The notes: generated from the sequence alone by a model not told the origin. Counted from the first letter of the stretch, positions 9,525 through 19,448 are shown. The stretch: DNA of 64,000 nucleotides from Pantoea rodasii (GCF_002095465.1 NZ_MLFP01000007.1:148251-212250); one strand, 5' to 3'. A program made the numbers and translations.

Positions 9525-11726
9525 ATGAATGCGCGAAATTTTAATCCTTGTTCTGCCCGTGCTGCGACTTCCCGTCGTCCGCTCGCTTTAATCATTTCAT
9601 TAACTCTGGGCACGCTGAGCGCACAGGCGCTGGCGGAAGATACCGTGGTGGTCACCGGTAATGGCGGCAGCAGCGCAGCGCAGGAAAGCGCATGGGGCCC
9701 GGCTCCCACTATTGCTGCCAAGCAAAGTGCCACCGGTACCAAAACCGATACGCCGATTGAGAAAAACCCTCAGTCGGTTTCGGTGGTGACTCAGGAAGAG
9801 ATGTCGATGCACGCGGTGACCAGCGTTAAAGGTGCATTTAACTACACGGCGGGTGTGTTAACCGGTAACCGTGGCAGCTCAAGCGTGATCGATGCGCTGT
9901 CAATTCGCGGCTTCAGCGAAACCAATACCAACCAATACCTTGATGGCCTGAAACTGCAGGGTGATAACTACTCTGAGTTTGCTATCGATCCTTACTTCCT
10001 GGAACGCGCCGAGCTGTTGCGCGGTCCGGTATCGGTGCTGTACGGCAAAAGCAACCCGGGCGGCGTCGTGTCGCTGGTGAGTAAGCGCCCGACGCAGGAA
10101 ACGCTGCGTGAAGTGCAGTTCCAGATGGGCACTGACAACCTGTTCTCAACGGGCTTCGATTTCGGCGGTTCGCTGGATGATGACGGCGTGTATAGCTATC
10201 GTCTGACGGGCCTGGCCCGCAGCGCTGATGCGCAGCAGGATATGAACAAAGAGAAGCGATACACCATTGCGCCTTCGTTCAGCTGGCGTCCCGATGCCAA
10301 TACCCGCTTTGATCTGCTGACCTACTTCCAGAATGAACCGGAAACCGGTTATTACGGCTGGTTGCCGCGTCAGGGCACCGTGGTAGGTATTACCCGCCCG
10401 GACGGCAGCAGCTACAAACTGCCAACCAACTTTGATGAAGGCGAAGACAGCAATAAGATCTCGCGCAACACCAAGATGGTGGGCTACAACTTCGAGCACA
10501 GCTTTAACGATACCTGGACGGTGCGTCAGAATCTGCGCTATGCGGATTTACGTACGGGATATCGCAGTATTTACGGTAATGGCTTCAACGCCGCCACCAA
10601 TGAAATTACCCGTGGTTCTGCGGTTTCAGATGAGAAGTTAAACCAATTCGCGGTAGATACGCAGGCACAGGCTAAATTTGGCACTGGCGCGGTGGATCAT
10701 ACTTTGCTGATGGGCGTGGATTATCAGCGCACACGTAATGATATTGATGCGGCGTTTGGCTCAGCATTCCCAATCAGTGCGACCAATCCTCAATACGGTA
10801 ACGATGCACTAGATGGTGCTGCATTCCCTTACCAATATCTGAATCGCCAAGAGCAAACCGGCCTGTACACCCAGGATCAGATGGAGTGGAACCGTTGGGT
10901 TCTGACCTTAGGGGGGCGTTACGATTATGCGATGACTTCAGCACTGAATCGTAATGGCAACACGGAAGAGAAAAACCATGATCAGGCCTTCACCTGGCGT
11001 GGCGGTTTAAACTACGTCTTTGATAACGGTATTGCGCCTTACTTCAGCTACAGCGAATCGTTTATCCCAACGGCGGGTACCACATCCAGCGGTGAAACTT
11101 TCGACCCTTCACGTGCGAAGCAGTATGAAGCCGGGGTGAAATACGTACCGAAAGACCGCCCAATCGTGATTACCGGTGCGATCTATCAACTGACCAAAAC
11201 CAAGAACCTGACGCCAGACCCAAACAATATTAATTTCAGCGTACAGAGCGGTGAAATCCGTTCACGCGGTGTTGAGTTGGAAGCCAAGGCGGCGGTGAAC
11301 GCCAATATCAACATGACGGCGTCCTACACCTACACTGATGCCGAATACACTGAAGACACCGTGCTGAAGGGAAGAACGCCGGTTCAGGTGCCGAAGCATA
11401 TGGCCTCGCTGTGGGGTGACTATACCTTCCATGAGACTGCGCTTTCAGGCGTGACGCTGGGCGCAGGTGTACGTTATGTTGGCGAAAGCAAAGGCCTTTA
11501 TTCAACAGGCGACAACATCAATCAAAACTTCGATGTGGCAGGTTACACCACCGTCGATGCCGCGCTGAAATATGACCTTGGTCGCTTTGGCCTGCCGGGC
11601 TCGACGGTTGGCGTTAACATCAACAACTTGTTCGATCGTGAATACGTTGCCAGCTGCTATCGTGATTACGCCTGCTACTGGGGCGCTGAGCGTCAAATCG
11701 TTGGTACGGCGACCTTCCGCTTCTGA
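9525..11726 (+). CDS. fhuA: Ferrichrome outer membrane receptor FhuA (TonB-dependent)
   Basis: FhuA imports ferrichrome-type hydroxamate siderophores across the outer membrane using TonB energy, and in E. coli is also a receptor for phages T1, T5 and phi80, colicin M and microcin J25. The 733-residue precursor has a signal peptide ending near AQALA, a TonB box (DTVVVTG), a plug domain (QSATGTKTDTPIEKNPQSVSVVT onward, with RGPVSVLYGK) and a 22-strand barrel ending in TATFRF. The start is ATG 9525; the frame is open from 9456 but that part spans the Fur box. The region equivalent to surface loop 4 (about residues 350-366) is clearly shorter than in E. coli and lacks its two cysteines. A 25-base hairpin separates it from fhuC. 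Confidence 0.95.
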   Translation: MNARNFNPCSARAATSRRPLALIISLTLGTLSAQALAEDTVVVTGNGGSSAAQESAWGPAPTIAAKQSATGTKTDTPIEKNPQSVSVVTQEEMSMHAVTSVKGAFNYTAGVLTGNRGSSSVIDALSIRGFSETNTNQYLDGLKLQGDNYSEFAIDPYFLERAELLRGPVSVLYGKSNPGGVVSLVSKRPTQETLREVQFQMGTDNLFSTGFDFGGSLDDDGVYSYRLTGLARSADAQQDMNKEKRYTIAPSFSWRPDANTRFDLLTYFQNEPETGYYGWLPRQGTVVGITRPDGSSYKLPTNFDEGEDSNKISRNTKMVGYNFEHSFNDTWTVRQNLRYADLRTGYRSIYGNGFNAATNEITRGSAVSDEKLNQFAVDTQAQAKFGTGAVDHTLLMGVDYQRTRNDIDAAFGSAFPISATNPQYGNDALDGAAFPYQYLNRQEQTGLYTQDQMEWNRWVLTLGGRYDYAMTSALNRNGNTEEKNHDQAFTWRGGLNYVFDNGIAPYFSYSESFIPTAGTTSSGETFDPSRAKQYEAGVKYVPKDRPIVITGAIYQLTKTKNLTPDPNNINFSVQSGEIRSRGVELEAKAAVNANINMTASYTYTDAEYTEDTVLKGRTPVQVPKHMASLWGDYTFHETALSGVTLGAGVRYVGESKGLYSTGDNINQNFDVAGYTTVDAALKYDLGRFGLPGSTVGVNINNLFDREYVASCYRDYACYWGAERQIVGTATFRF

Positions 11727-11740
11727 TTCGTCATGTAATA

Positions 11741-11765
11741 CGGGTGCGGCCAAGGGCCGCACCCG
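11741..11765 (+). other. Intergenic hairpin between fhuA and fhuC
   Basis: An 11-bp perfect stem (CGGGTGCGGCC with its complement, 3-base loop) lies 15 bases after the fhuA stop. No U tract follows, so it looks like an attenuator or mRNA-stabilising hairpin that lowers fhuCDB expression relative to the receptor, rather than a full terminator. Confidence 0.7.
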
Positions 11766-11807
11766 GCAAAATCAGCACTGTTTTGTGTTTATTAATCAGG
11801 GATAACC

Positions 11808-12602
11808 ATGCAGCATCCGCATCACCAGGAAACCACCTTTACGCTGGATAACGTCAGCTTTCGCGTGCCTGGGCGCACGCTGCTGCATCCACTTTCACTC
11901 ACCTTTGCACCCGGTAAAGTCACGGCGCTGATTGGTCACAACGGCTCTGGCAAATCCACTCTGCTTAAAATGCTCGGTCGCCACCACGCGGCGAGTGAAG
12001 GGCGGGTATTGCTGAATGACGATGAGGTGGACAACTGGGGCAGCAAAGATTTTGCGCGCCAGGTGGCGTATCTACCCCAGCAGTTACCGGCAGCGGAAGG
12101 AATGACGGTGCGTGAGCTGGTAGCGATTGGTCGTTATCCATGGCACGGCGCGCTGGGGCGCTACGGCCAGGAAGACCGTGACCGCGTAGAGGAAGCGATT
12201 ACGCTGGTGGGACTGAAACCGTTCGCCGGGCGTCTGGTGGACAGCCTGTCAGGCGGTGAGCGTCAGCGTGCGTGGCTGGCCATGTTAGTGGCGCAGAACA
12301 GCCGTTGTTTGCTGCTGGATGAACCGACGTCGGCGCTGGATATCGCCCATCAGGTTGATGTGCTGGCCTTGATACAGCGCCTGAGCCGCGAGCGGGGGTT
12401 AACAGTGATTGCCGTACTGCATGACATCAACATGGCGGCGCGTTATTGCGATCGCCTGGTGGCGCTACGAGGCGGTGAAATGATTGCCGAGGGCGGCCCT
12501 GAGGTGATCATGCAAGCCGATGTGCTGGGCAATATCTACGGTATTCCGATGGGCATTCTGCCTCATCCACAGGGCGGTGCGCCCGTCAGTTTTGTTTACT
12601 GA
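11808..12602 (+). CDS. fhuC: Ferric hydroxamate ABC transporter ATP-binding protein
   Basis: FhuC is the cytoplasmic ATPase that powers inner membrane import of ferric hydroxamates with FhuB. The 264-residue protein has Walker A GHNGSGKST (43-51), a Q-loop in LPQQLP, the signature LSGGERQR, Walker B LLLDEPTSALD and the switch histidine in VLHDINMA. ATG 11808 is preceded by AGGGATAACC. It lies 10 bases upstream of fhuD; fhuC, fhuD and fhuB form a tight operon downstream of fhuA. Confidence 0.96.
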   Translation: MQHPHHQETTFTLDNVSFRVPGRTLLHPLSLTFAPGKVTALIGHNGSGKSTLLKMLGRHHAASEGRVLLNDDEVDNWGSKDFARQVAYLPQQLPAAEGMTVRELVAIGRYPWHGALGRYGQEDRDRVEEAITLVGLKPFAGRLVDSLSGGERQRAWLAMLVAQNSRCLLLDEPTSALDIAHQVDVLALIQRLSRERGLTVIAVLHDINMAARYCDRLVALRGGEMIAEGGPEVIMQADVLGNIYGIPMGILPHPQGGAPVSFVY

Positions 12603-12611
12603 GGCCTCGCC

Positions 12612-13490
12612 ATGTTCGACATTTCCCGCCGTCGCTTATTGACGGCGCTGGCACTTTCGCCACTGATGAATGTTGCCCCACTACGCGCGGCAATACCTGA
12701 TCTGCAGCGCATCCTGGCGCTGGAGTGGCTGCCGGTGGAGTTACTGATGGCGCTGGGTGTTTCACCGCTCGGTGTGGCCGATTTGCGTAACTACAACATC
12801 TGGGTGGGCGAGCCGCTGCTGCCTGCCAGCACTATTGATCTCGGCTTGCGCACCGAACCCAATCTGGAACTGATGACGCAGCTCGAACCTTCCTTAATCC
12901 TGCACTCCAACGGCTACGGTCCTGGGCTGGATAAACTCGATCGCATCGCACCTACCATGGGCTTTGATCTCAATAGCGGCGACGGTAAACCGCTCAGCAC
13001 TGCCCGCAAATCACTGCATGCACTCGGTGCCCGGCTGGGGCGTGAAGCGCAGGCCGCACAACATCTGCAATTCCTTGACGAGCAGCTAGCGGCGGCGCGG
13101 GAGCGTCTGAAGCCTTGGGCGGATCGCCCGGTGCTGCTGATGTCATTAATGGACAGCCGCCACGCGATCACCTTTGGCACCAACAGTCTGTTTCTGGAAG
13201 TGATGGAAATCCTTGGCCTGAGCAACGCCTGGCATGGTGAAACCAACTTCTGGGGCAGCGCCGTAGTGGGGCTTGAACGGCTGGCCGATGTCGGCGATGT
13301 GCAGGTGATCTGCTTTGATCACGACAACGATCGGGATATGCAGCAGGTGATGAAAACCGCGCTGTGGCAGGCATTGCCGTTTATTCGCAGCGGCCGCTTT
13401 CAGCGCGTTCCGGCGGTGTGGTATTACGGCGCGACCTATTCGGCGCTGAAATTTGTTCGCGTGCTGGAACACGCGCTGGAGTCGCAATGA
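12612..13490 (+). CDS. fhuD: Periplasmic ferric hydroxamate-binding protein
   Basis: FhuD carries ferric hydroxamates from FhuA/TonB through the periplasm to FhuB. The 292-residue protein has a twin-arginine type signal (SRRRLLTALALSP, residues 5-17), as does E. coli FhuD, then two lobes of the helical-backbone (class III) binding-protein fold. Family stretches include RILALEWLPVELLMALGVSPLGVAD and the C-terminal VPAVWYYGATYSALKFVRVLE. Its stop codon overlaps the ATG of fhuB, indicating translational coupling. Confidence 0.95.
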   Translation: MFDISRRRLLTALALSPLMNVAPLRAAIPDLQRILALEWLPVELLMALGVSPLGVADLRNYNIWVGEPLLPASTIDLGLRTEPNLELMTQLEPSLILHSNGYGPGLDKLDRIAPTMGFDLNSGDGKPLSTARKSLHALGARLGREAQAAQHLQFLDEQLAAARERLKPWADRPVLLMSLMDSRHAITFGTNSLFLEVMEILGLSNAWHGETNFWGSAVVGLERLADVGDVQVICFDHDNDRDMQQVMKTALWQALPFIRSGRFQRVPAVWYYGATYSALKFVRVLEHALESQ

Positions 13491-15465
13491 TGCGCCATCG
13501 TCTCTTTCCTGTGATGCTGCTGAGCAGCATGTTCTTGCTGGCGCTGGCGCTGACCTATATCAACCTGCGTGAAGCCTTGCCCGTGGCGCAGTGGCAGCAG
13601 GCTCTCTTTGCCCCCGATATCAACAGTATTCAACAAGTGGTGTTCCATCACAGCCTGTTGTCGCGGCTGGCCCTGGCGCTGCTGGTGGGCGCGGGCCTCG
13701 GATTGGCTGGCCTGCTGTTTCAACAGGTGCTGCGCAATCCGCTGGCCGAACCGACTACGCTGGGCGTGTCATCGGGCGCGCAACTCGGTATTACCGTTGC
13801 GACGCTCTGGCACTTGCCGGGCGGCGAGCTGACGCAGCAATTTGCCGCGATGGCCGGTGCGGTGCTGGTGGGCATTCTGGTGTTTGGCGTGGCATGGGGC
13901 AAACGGCTGTCGCCGGTAACGCTGATCCTCGCCGGGCTGGTGCTCAGCTTATATGCCGGTTCGGTGAACCAAATCTTTGCCATCTTCAACCACGACCAAC
14001 TGCTGAATATGTTCCTGTGGAGCACTGGCGCACTGAATCAGATGGATGGGCATAACGTCGCGATGCTGTGGCCACGTCTGCTGCTGGCCTTTGTGGTCGC
14101 ACTGGCACTGTTACGTCCGCTGACGCTGATGGGGCTGGATGATGGCGTGGCAAAAACCTCGGACTGGCGCTGTCGGTGGCGCGCATTGCCTCTCTGGCGT
14201 TGGCCATCTTGCTGAGTGCGCAATTGGTAAACGTCGCCGGGATTATTGGTTTTATCGGCCTGTTTGCGCCGCTGCTGGCGAAAATGCTGGGCGGCCGCCG
14301 CTTGCTGAGCCGCATGTTGCTGGCGCCGCTGATCGGTGCCTTACTGCTGTGGCTCGCCGATCAGTGCGTGCTGTGGCTGACCAGCCACTGGCGCGAAGTC
14401 TCCACCGGAACGGCGACGGCGCTGATCGGTGTGCCGATTCTGCTGTGGCTATTGCCGCGATTGCGCACCGGTTCGGTTCCTCCGGCGATGAATATCGGTG
14501 ACAAAGTGCCGGCAGAGCGTCAAAAGGTGCTGCTATGGTGCGGCATCGGTTTAGGGATTTTGGCACTGTTGAGTGCTGCTGGCCTGTCGTTTGGTCGCGA
14601 TGCGCATAGCTGGACGTGGGCGAGCGGTGAAATGCTGCATCAGCTGTTGCCGTGGCGTGCACCGCGCGTGCTGGCGGCGCTGGTGGTGGGCATGATGCTG
14701 GGTGTGGCCGGTGCGCTGATTCAACGCCTCACCGGCAACCCGATGGCAAGCCCGGAAGTATTAGGCATCAGCTCCGGTGCGGCCTGTGGTGTGGTGGTGA
14801 TGATGTTCTTCGTGCCCGGCGATGCGGTGGCATGGCTGCTGCCAGCCGGGGCACTGGGCGCGGCGCTGACGCTGCTGGTGATTATGCTGGTCGCCAGTCG
14901 CGGTGGCTTCTCACCGGAACGGATGCTGCTGGCGGGTATGGCGCTCAACAGTGCGTTTGTCACTTTGCTGATGGTGTTAATGGCGAGCGGCGATCCGCGG
15001 ATGGGCGGTCTGCTGAGCTGGATTTCCGGTTCAACCTACAACATCAATCTGTCGCAAGCAGTGCAAAGTGCCGTGGTGGGTATCATCCTGATAGCACTAG
15101 CCCCGCTGGCGAGTCGCTGGCTCACGCTGCTGCCGTTGGGCAGCGCTACGGCGCGTTCGGCCGGTATGGCATTGACCGGCTCGCGTCTGAGCTTGCTGCT
15201 GCTGGCGGCGGCGCTGACGGCAACGGCCACCTTAACCATTGGTCCGTTGAGTTTTGTCGGTTTGATGGCGCCGCATATCGTGCGCATGCTAGGTTTCCGG
15301 CGTGCCTTACCGCAGGTGTTGATGGCGGGATTATTAGGCGGCGGGTTGATGGTGTTTGCCGACTGGTGTGGCAGGATGCTGGCGTTCCCGGATCAGATCC
15401 CGGCAGGGCTGATGGCGACCTTCTTTGGCGCGCCGTACTTTATCTGGCTGTTGCGTCGCGCATAA
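13487..15465 (+). CDS. fhuB: Ferric hydroxamate ABC transporter permease FhuB, frameshifted
   Basis: FhuB is the inner membrane channel of the hydroxamate importer, a fusion of two FecCD-type permease halves with about 20 membrane helices. The start at 13487 (ATGATG) overlaps the fhuD stop. The first half reads through LGLAGLLFQQVLRNPLAEPTTLGVSSGAQ and the second through MMLGVAGALIQRLTGNPMASPEVLGISSGAACG, the duplicated permease signature. The frame breaks at 14152-14156, where five A should be six: the corrected reading is VAKNLGLALS. With this base restored the gene encodes 659 residues, the normal length. The stop codon lies inside the first copy of a 42-bp duplication. The break is probably an artefact. 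Confidence 0.93.
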
Positions 15466-15542
15466 ATGCGCAACCTACGGCAATGGGTTTCTGTGGGGCA
15501 CGCATAAATGCGCAGATTTCGGCAATGGGTGTCTGCGGGGTA
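15459..15542. repeat. Two tandem copies of a 42-bp repeat with palindromic head
   Basis: Unit 1 spans 15459-15500 and unit 2 spans 15501-15542. Each begins with the perfect palindromic arms CGCAT-AA-ATGCG and later shares GGCAATGGGT and CTG.GGGG. The first unit contains the fhuB stop codon. It resembles a REP-like intergenic element; dispersal elsewhere in the genome cannot be judged from this window. Confidence 0.75.
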
Positions 15543-15576
15543 ACTGCGCCTTAAGGTTCAGTCGGGCACTAATGTA

Positions 15577-15600
15577 GCGGGCGCCATTCATGGCGCCCGC
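15577..15600. terminator. Bidirectional terminator-like hairpin between fhuB and hemL
   Basis: A ten-base-pair perfect stem (GCGGGCGCCA with its complement) and a TTCA loop lie between the converging fhuB and hemL genes. Flanking T tracts are weak in both directions, so strength is uncertain. Confidence 0.65.
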
Positions 15601-15608
15601 TAATTGAT

Positions 15609-16889
15609 TTACAGCTGCGCGAAACTGCGGCGTGCTGCATCTACGGTGCGCTGAATATCTTCCTGGCTGTGCGCCAGTGACATAAAGCCCGCTTCAAAGG
15701 CAGAAGGTGCGAGGTACACGCCTTGTTCCAGCATCAGGTGGAAGAAGCGCTTAAAGCGCTCAACGTCGCATTTCGTCACGTCTGCATAGCAGGTTACGCT
15801 CTCTGCATCGGTGAAGAAAATACCGAACATACCGCCAACACGGTTGATCACCAGCGGGATGTTTTCCGCTTTAGCCGCTGCCAGCAAGCCTTCAGACAGC
15901 TGCGTGGTGAGGTCGGTCAGAGTGCTGTGCGTGCCCGGTTGAGCAATCTGTGTCAGACAGGCAAAACCGGCTGCCATCGCAATCGGGTTACCCGACAGCG
16001 TACCCGCCTGATAAACCGGCCCGGTTGGTGCCAGCGCTGTCATCACATCACGACGACCACCAAACGCGCCCACCGGCATCCCGCCGCCGATGATTTTGCC
16101 GAGGCAGGTCAGGTCTGGAGTAACATCGTAATAGGCCTGAGCACCGCCCAGCGCCACACGGAAGCCGGTCATCACTTCATCAATAATCAGCAATGCGTCG
16201 AACTCATCGCAAAGTGCACGCAGTCCTGGCAGAAAGTCCGGCTGTGGCGGGATGCAGTTCATGTTGCCCGCAACCGGCTCAACGATGATACAGGCGATAT
16301 CTTCTGGATACTGCTCGAAGGCCTCGCGCACTGATGCCAGATCGTTATAGGTGCAGGTCAGGGTGTGTTTAGCAAAATCTGCAGGAACGCCCGGCGAGTT
16401 CGGTTGGCCTAAGGTCAACGCGCCGGAACCGGCTTTCACCAGCAGGCAGTCGGCGTGGCCGTGGTAGCAGCCTTCGAATTTAATAATCTTGTCACGATGG
16501 GTAAAGCCTCGCGCCAGACGAATCGCGCTCATGGTGGCTTCGGTACCGGAGTTCACCATGCGCACCATGTCCATACTTGGCACCAGCTCACACACCAACT
16601 CCGCCATTTTCACTTCCATTTCGGTTGGTGCACCGAAACTCAAACCGCGTGATGCCGCTTCAATCACCGCATTACGAATGGTGGCGTTGTTGTGCCCCAG
16701 TACCATTGGGCCCCATGAACCGACATAGTCGATATAGGCTTTGCCATCGGCGTCATACAAATAGGCACCGTCGGCGCGTTCGATGAACAGCGGCACGCCG
16801 CCCACACCGGTAAAAGCACGTACCGGGGAGTTCACACCGCCAGGGATCAGGCGTTGCGCTTCGGCATACAGGTTTTCTGACTTACTCAT
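15609..16889 (-). CDS. hemL: Glutamate-1-semialdehyde 2,1-aminomutase
   Basis: HemL converts glutamate-1-semialdehyde to 5-aminolevulinate in the C5 heme pathway, using PLP. The 426-residue protein has the length of E. coli HemL. The PLP lysine is in [11 protein letters not shown] near residue 265, preceded by [12 protein letters not shown], a class III aminotransferase pattern. The start at 16889 gives [26 protein letters not shown]; an upstream open extension to 17024 has no family support. It converges with fhuB and diverges from erpA. In E. coli clcA lies between hemL and erpA; here it is absent. Confidence 0.97.
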   Translation of the reverse strand: MSKSENLYAEAQRLIPGGVNSPVRAFTGVGGVPLFIERADGAYLYDADGKAYIDYVGSWGPMVLGHNNATIRNAVIEAASRGLSFGAPTEMEVKMAELVCELVPSMDMVRMVNSGTEATMSAIRLARGFTHRDKIIKFEGCYHGHADCLLVKAGSGALTLGQPNSPGVPADFAKHTLTCTYNDLASVREAFEQYPEDIACIIVEPVAGNMNCIPPQPDFLPGLRALCDEFDALLIIDEVMTGFRVALGGAQAYYDVTPDLTCLGKIIGGGMPVGAFGGRRDVMTALAPTGPVYQAGTLSGNPIAMAAGFACLTQIAQPGTHSTLTDLTTQLSEGLLAAAKAENIPLVINRVGGMFGIFFTDAESVTCYADVTKCDVERFKRFFHLMLEQGVYLAPSAFEAGFMSLAHSQEDIQRTVDAARRSFAQL

Positions 16890-17111
16890 TGTTCGGCTCC
16901 TGCTGTTCTGGAATAAATTCTGGCGCCATTTTAGGGAAGAACGTCTCGCGGCGAAAGGCGCATGGGTGCGAAAGCCCTTAGTAAAGCTATACTTTAGCGC
17001 ACCCTGGTCGGCACACAGTGACAAGTCGGGTACTTGATTGCACTGGGCGGCTGGCAGATAATAGCGGAATTAAGGTCGTTTTCTGACCTGGACGTTTACC
17101 CGGAGTAAAAC

Positions 17112-17459
17112 ATGAGTGACGACGTAGCCGTGTTGCCTTTGCAATTCACTGAGGCAGCAGCGAAAAAAGTAAAAAACCTGATAGCGGATGAAGAAAATCC
17201 AGAGCTGAAACTGCGCGTGTATATCACTGGCGGCGGTTGCAGTGGTTTTCAGTACGGATTTACCTTTGACGATCAAATGAATGACGGCGACATGACCATT
17301 GAGAAGCAGGGCGTGGCGTTGGTGGTTGATCCCATGAGCCTGCAATATTTGGTGGGTGGTTCGGTCGATTACACTGAAGGCCTTGAGGGTTCACGTTTTA
17401 TCGTGACAAACCCGAACGCGAAAACCACCTGCGGCTGTGGTTCTTCTTTCAGTATCTGA
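17112..17459 (+). CDS. erpA: Iron-sulfur cluster insertion protein ErpA
   Basis: ErpA is an A-type carrier that delivers Fe-S clusters to apoproteins, including IspG/IspH of the isoprenoid pathway. The 115-residue protein has the three cluster-binding cysteines at C43 ([11 protein letters not shown]), C107 and C109 ([11 protein letters not shown]). ATG 17112 is preceded by GGAG. A strong hairpin follows the stop. Its product indirectly supports Dxr and UppS pathway flux, also encoded in this window. Confidence 0.97.
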   Translation: MSDDVAVLPLQFTEAAAKKVKNLIADEENPELKLRVYITGGGCSGFQYGFTFDDQMNDGDMTIEKQGVALVVDPMSLQYLVGGSVDYTEGLEGSRFIVTNPNAKTTCGCGSSFSI

Positions 17460-17468
17460 TACTTGTTC

Positions 17469-17490
17469 TGGCCGCCGTTCTGGCGGCCAG
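17469..17490. terminator. Hairpin between erpA and the small convergent gene
   Basis: A nine-base-pair GC-rich stem CTGGCCGCC/GGCGGCCAG sits between two converging genes, ten bases after the erpA stop. U tracts are poor on both sides, so it may act as a bidirectional terminator or 3' stabiliser. Confidence 0.6.
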
Positions 17491-17494
17491 AAAC

Positions 17495-17746
17495 CTACCA
17501 TTCAACGGTCACTAATCGTGACGTTTCTCGACGCTTCGCATCGCGTTTTAACACGCTTTCGGTCACCCGCGGCTGTGCACTGAAGTGACGTCCACAATCA
17601 ATCGATGGCAATGTTTGTTCGCTCTGGCGTGAAATATCACAGCGGGAAAATAACGTCAGCGTGACGGCAATTGAGCCGGTTGAAGTCGCCGCGCCAATTG
17701 GCGCAGCCATCGCGAGCCCTATGGCCATGAGCAGTGCTCTGGTCAT
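17495..17746 (-). CDS. Small secreted protein of unknown function
   Basis: This 83-residue ORF is not a shadow of another gene. It starts at ATG 17746 with an AGGA ribosome site eight bases upstream. The first 20 residues (MTRALLMAIGLAMAAPIGAA) form a typical Sec signal peptide, so the mature product would be about 63 residues in the periplasm or outside. It has two cysteines (about 36 and 51) that could form a disulfide, a beta-prone stretch SIAVTLTLFSRC, and a basic C-terminal half ending LVTVEW. The SIAVTLTL...C pattern faintly recalls fimbrial or spore-coat-U-type subunits, but the protein is too short and I do not assign a function. It occupies the position of E. coli yadS, between erpA and btuF. 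Confidence 0.6.
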   Translation of the reverse strand: MTRALLMAIGLAMAAPIGAATSTGSIAVTLTLFSRCDISRQSEQTLPSIDCGRHFSAQPRVTESVLKRDAKRRETSRLVTVEW

Positions 17747-17783
17747 GAATAATTCCTGGTGAAGTCAAAAGTTGCGCGTTGCG

Positions 17784-17820
17784 CAAAAAGGGCACTGAGC
17801 ATACGTGGCCGCAGTGCCTT
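17784..17820 (-). terminator. Rho-independent terminator after btuF
   Basis: On the minus strand AAGGCACTG pairs with CAGTGCCCTT (one bulged base) and is followed by a short run of T (plus-strand AAAAA at 17785-17789). It lies 34 bases after the btuF stop. Confidence 0.65.
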
Positions 17821-17853
17821 ATATTTTGATTTTCGACAATTTTTGCCGAATCT

Positions 17854-18663
17854 TTAATCTTTTATGGTGTTTATTTTCGCCGGATGTAAATCAGCGCACA
17901 GCTGTTTGGCTGCCAGCAGGATACGCGGGCCAGGACGACTGAGCCAATCATCATTGATGGCGATCACTGGCACCATCAGCTGTGGCTGCCAGAATTTCAC
18001 GATATTTGCAGCTTGAGCACGGTCACCGCCAATCACAATCGCCTGCGGATGACGCGCCAGCACTTGCTCACGACTGACCTGCGGCCAGTTCACGCGGCTG
18101 TCAGCAAAGATGTTTTTGCCACCGCACAGCGTGATGACTTCGTTTTGCAACGTGTTGCGTGAGGCTGTAAACAGTGGCTGCTGGCCGAACTGCAGAAACA
18201 GTGGAATTGGCGTGTGCTGTTGATACTGTTTACGTAGCTCATTTTCCTGCTCTCGCAGTGATTGGGCGGCGTCTAGCGCTTGCTGAGGTTGTGGACTCCA
18301 CTGTTTTAGCGCTGCCAGCGCATCAATCATCTGATCGATGGATTGCGGATCGATCCACTCAACCTTAATGCCTAAACGTTGCAGTTGATCGATCTGCCGC
18401 TGCGGATTACCGCCGCGCCAGGCCAGCACCACGTCCGGTTTCAGTTGCAGGATGCGCTCAACTTTAATGCCCTGCCAGTTTGCCACCTGTTCAAGCTGGG
18501 TTGCCTGCACCGGGAAATCTGAATACGCACTGACCGCCACCGGCGTAATGCCTGCAGCGAATGCCAGTTCGGTAAGATGGGGCGACAGGGTGATGACACG
18601 GGGTGCAGCGGCAAACAGGCTATTGCCAATCAGCAATAGCCCTAAAAGCAGATATTTAGCCAC
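17854..18663 (-). CDS. btuF: Vitamin B12 (cobalamin) periplasmic binding protein
   Basis: BtuF binds cobalamin in the periplasm and passes it to the BtuCD importer, which is not in this window. The protein has a signal peptide ([18 protein letters not shown]) and then [32 protein letters not shown], the class III binding-protein N-lobe, plus [20 protein letters not shown] in the C-lobe. The preferred start is GTG 18663, which aligns with MAK of E. coli BtuF and overlaps the mtnN stop by eight bases; an ATG at 18690 inside mtnN is an alternative. The overlap indicates translational coupling with mtnN, the normal enterobacterial arrangement. Confidence 0.93.
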   Translation of the reverse strand: MAKYLLLGLLLIGNSLFAAAPRVITLSPHLTELAFAAGITPVAVSAYSDFPVQATQLEQVANWQGIKVERILQLKPDVVLAWRGGNPQRQIDQLQRLGIKVEWIDPQSIDQMIDALAALKQWSPQPQQALDAAQSLREQENELRKQYQQHTPIPLFLQFGQQPLFTASRNTLQNEVITLCGGKNIFADSRVNWPQVSREQVLARHPQAIVIGGDRAQAANIVKFWQPQLMVPVIAINDDWLSRPGPRILLAAKQLCADLHPAKINTIKD

Positions 18664-19354
18664 GCGCCAGCTGCGCCAGCAGGTTTTCAACCATCAGTGA
18701 CGATTGTTTTGCGGCAACCACCAGAAACTCATCAAAGCTCAGGTGGGATTCTTTATCCGCCACATCAGAAATCGCGCGCACCACCACGAACGGCACCTTG
18801 AACTGATGGCAAACGTGACCGATAGCGGTGGCTTCCATCTCCACGGCGATCGCCTGTGGGAAGGTGGAGCGGATGCGTGCCAGTGGCTCAGCACCGTTGA
18901 TGAACGCATCACCGCTGACCACTAAACCGCGCACGGCGTTGAGATCCAATTGCTTAATCACTTGCTCCGCAGCGGCGATCAGTTTTTCATCCGCCACAAA
19001 GGCTGCCGGGCAACCGGCCATCTGGCCTGGTTCATAACCAAACGCGGTGACGTCGGCATCGTGATAGCGCACTTCATCGGAGACCACGATATCGCCGACC
19101 TTCAGGGTTGCAGCCAAGCCGCCCGCCGAACCGGTGTTGATCACCACATCGGGTTTGCACAGCTCCAGCAACAGGGTCGTGCCAAGTGCCGCCGCCGTTT
19201 TACCGATGCCTGATTTCAGCAGAGCAACCTCAACACCGTTCAGCGTGCCGGTATAAATTTCACAACCAGCCAGCGTCAGGGTCTGACGGTTTTCAATTTT
19301 GTCACGCAGCAGGGTGACTTCCTGCTCCATCGCGCCAATAATGCCTGCTTTCAT
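18656..19354 (-). CDS. mtnN: 5'-methylthioadenosine/S-adenosylhomocysteine nucleosidase
   Basis: MtnN (Pfs) hydrolyses methylthioadenosine, S-adenosylhomocysteine and 5'-deoxyadenosine, feeding methionine salvage and autoinducer-2 synthesis. The 232-residue protein begins [16 protein letters not shown] with catalytic Glu12 and has the catalytic Asp near residue 198 in [17 protein letters not shown] and VEMEA are nucleoside-phosphorylase-fold motifs. The start at 19354 was chosen from family alignment; the frame opens earlier at 19411. It is divergent from dgt and co-directional with btuF. Confidence 0.97.
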   Translation of the reverse strand: MKAGIIGAMEQEVTLLRDKIENRQTLTLAGCEIYTGTLNGVEVALLKSGIGKTAAALGTTLLLELCKPDVVINTGSAGGLAATLKVGDIVVSDEVRYHDADVTAFGYEPGQMAGCPAAFVADEKLIAAAEQVIKQLDLNAVRGLVVSGDAFINGAEPLARIRSTFPQAIAVEMEATAIGHVCHQFKVPFVVVRAISDVADKESHLSFDEFLVVAAKQSSLMVENLLAQLARG

Positions 19355-19448
19355 AAAGAATCTCGCTGTAGTTATGGATGTAAAGCTTAAAAGTGAGGCA
19401 TAGTCTACCATGGCTGGCAGAGGATGAATTCACCAAAAATAAGGGGTA

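Noticed and set aside
14652..15554. 300-codon open frame in a second frame over fhuB
   Set aside because: It overlaps the conserved second half of FhuB in another frame, has low-complexity G/R/A-rich composition and no family match; it is a shadow of high-GC coding sequence.
17854..18690. Cobalamin riboswitch for btuF
   Set aside because: btuF is coupled to mtnN by overlap and has no leader of its own; no B12-box sequence was seen.
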